From Alkalihalobacterium elongatum (lineage in GTDB: Bacteria; Bacillota; Bacilli; Bacillales; Bacillaceae_F), in assembly GCF_019024285.1 (NCBI RefSeq), contig NZ_WMKZ01000002.1:62001-126000 (forward strand): a stretch of DNA of 64,000 bases, written 5' to 3'. Numbering within the stretch: position 1 is the first letter of the stretch; each line of letters starts with the position of its first letter. Position numbers and translations under genes: made by a program. This document shows positions 62,824-64,000 of the stretch, one piece after another. Under the pieces are notes generated by a model. The model was not told the origin of the DNA, searched no databases, and saw nothing but the letters and a program-made list of their open reading frames with translations.

Positions 62824-63008
62824 ATTACTCCACCTTTCTATCGGTTAATAAATACTACATTATATAGAATGCGGAGTGGTCGATTTTGGTAACTTACAAA
62901 AGTCTAAAGTTACACTTTTTAACTGCTAATGTTAGCCTATTAATTGATTTTTCGAATAAGCGTTTATATAAATGAATTACAACTATTCATTTTTTTTACA
63001 TTTTAACT

Positions 63009-63046
63009 AACAAGGATGCTGACGCTTGTAGTCAACATCCTTTGTT
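63009..63046 (-). terminator. Terminator of CsxC-like gene 2
   Basis: Stem AACAAGGATGCTGAC / GTCAACATCCTTTGTT with one mismatch and one bulge, loop 7 nt, 31 nt past the stop. Confidence 0.82.
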
Positions 63047-63076
63047 GTAAAAGATCCTTTATATTCTGGCTTAATA

Positions 63077-63847
63077 TTATTCAGAGGCAGGAGGGGCAGG
63101 AGTACCATTTCCATTTGGCGGGACTTGTTGAAGTTGTAAAACTTTTAAGCGCATCTCAACAATCATCTTTTCTCTCACCGTTCTAAATGTATGGCAATGT
63201 GGCTTCCAATCTTCAGAAATATCCAGTTCAGTTACTCCTGCAAACTCTAATCTACAGTACGGTTTATTATTAAAAAATTCATATGTCGCAAAACCTTGTA
63301 CTTTTGAATCCATCCCCATCCCATGCTTATCATTAAATACGAGTTCATTAACCCCGTTTTTAACGCTTAATTGTTGATCATCATAATCTGTTGGTGTTGG
63401 AATAGGTAGTACACAATGAAACGGTACATCTACTGTATGATGTTCGACTGCTCCTGAACAACTTGGGACAAATTCAATATTTTTACGAACAAAACCAGCT
63501 AAGAACAGTTTTAAAACACCTGGAGTAAAAACCCCATTATCATTTAGTGGGTCTTGATTTGTAAATTGTGATTGTACTAACTTACATTGTGTGATATGAA
63601 CATTTTTGCGAATACGTTTAATTTCTCGAGCTAACTTTGGTAATCTATCAACCGACTCAACATCGACTTGGATCCACTCATCGGCAATGACGACTGGTAT
63701 ATTAAAATATCCGACAGTTGCTCCCTCATCATCTGTTCCATTCCCGAATCCAAACCTCTCGCAATTCAATGTTTTTGCTTCATCTGCTGTTTTACAGCTT
63801 GTAGACTTATGAACTTTGTTGAACTTACTTTTAGAATGAAAATTCAT
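63077..63847 (-). CDS. CsxC/DUF3794-like spore-surface protein, copy 2
   Basis: A 256-aa paralog of the preceding protein, nearly identical in the blocks CKTADEAKTLNCERF, ADEWIQVDVESVDRLP, FVRKNIEFVPSCSGAVEHHTVDVPFHCV and VREKMIVEMRLKVLQLQQV. Differences cluster in the N-terminal linker, the NQDPLNDNG region and the Pro-rich C-terminus (PPNGNGTPAPPASE). ATG with AAAGGTGG, the same SD context as copy 1, showing a whole-gene duplication including the leader. Each copy has its own terminator. Spore-surface role is inferred from family and neighbours. Confidence 0.75.
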   Translation of the reverse strand: MNFHSKSKFNKVHKSTSCKTADEAKTLNCERFGFGNGTDDEGATVGYFNIPVVIADEWIQVDVESVDRLPKLAREIKRIRKNVHITQCKLVQSQFTNQDPLNDNGVFTPGVLKLFLAGFVRKNIEFVPSCSGAVEHHTVDVPFHCVLPIPTPTDYDDQQLSVKNGVNELVFNDKHGMGMDSKVQGFATYEFFNNKPYCRLEFAGVTELDISEDWKPHCHTFRTVREKMIVEMRLKVLQLQQVPPNGNGTPAPPASE

Positions 63848-64000
63848 ATTGATCCACCTTTCTACTAATTAGTTTGTTTCCCTATATAAAATGCACACGG
63901 GTGTTTGTTTGTAACGGACAAGAGTCTAATATTAATAATCTAGATAAAATTAAGTCATCCGCCCTCGCTTTTCTAACCATTTGACCTTACCTTAAGGTTT

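Overview
The window is ordinary chromosome of a low-GC, endospore-forming Bacillaceae. Evidence for this: strong AGGAGG-type ribosome binding sites, frequent TTG/GTG starts, Bacillus-type genes (YjcD/YjcF/YjcG/YjcH, YuzF, YtxH, YhgE, YisB-like HNH, YutG-like PgpA), spore-coat type genes and a sporulation-type kinase. A SulP anion transporter, BCCT betaine transporter, KtrA-like protein, MscL, MscS and malate synthase G would suit a salt- or alkali-adapted member of the family, but the species cannot be named from the sequence. I see no prophage, insertion sequence, CRISPR array, integrase or rRNA.

Layout. 1-1.8 kb: end of a ThiX/ThiY-like pyrimidine-precursor ABC operon. 1.8-5.6 kb: small genes, an MFS transporter, an HPr-like protein without the phospho-histidine, and a glutaredoxin followed by a decayed thioredoxin-reductase-like pseudogene. 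5.8-9.1 kb: response regulator, histidine kinase and MscS channel in one operon. 9.2-16.1 kb: phosphotransferase, YtxH, DUF3891, NTF2-like, MarR, AlaX-type editing protein and malate synthase G. 16.3-19.9 kb: a 51-bp tandem repeat, then a MoxR-DUF58-DUF4129 operon. 20.5-29.7 kb: subtilisin-like protease, two one-domain bactofilin-like proteins, YhgE, DUF4097, a KdpD/USP-like protein and YuzF. 29.9 kb: tRNA-Val(GAC) with its promoter and terminator. 30-38.6 kb: sporulation-type kinase, DUF1906, SulP, BCCT, KtrA-like and MsrA-MsrB fusion. 38.9-41.3 kb: YtrA-type GntR/ABC operon with a visible operator. 41.4-45.4 kb: nucleoside transporter, fumarase and PgpA-like. 45.8-52.6 kb: yjcH-yjcG-yjcF, mscL, HNH, MBL hydrolase and YjcD-like helicase. 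52.7-57.3 kb: Fur-controlled siderophore ABC locus and a protein ending in 50 consecutive acidic residues. 57.5-63.9 kb: glycosyltransferase, UTP-glucose-1-phosphate uridylyltransferase, CysQ and two tandem CsxC/DUF3794-like proteins, which looks like a spore-surface region.

How it fits together: several genes serve osmotic and ionic balance (two mechanosensitive channels, BCCT, KtrA-like, KdpD-like USP). The iron locus has divergent promoters, each overlapped by its own Fur-like box. No clear new defence or mobile system was found. The best leads are small: a tetrapeptide-repeat tail and an SD-covering palindrome on the BCCT transporter, a dispersed palindrome that supplies the end of one gene and abuts another, a possible attenuator before a 58-aa ORF, a His-less HPr homologue, and very short ORFs with good ribosome binding sites.
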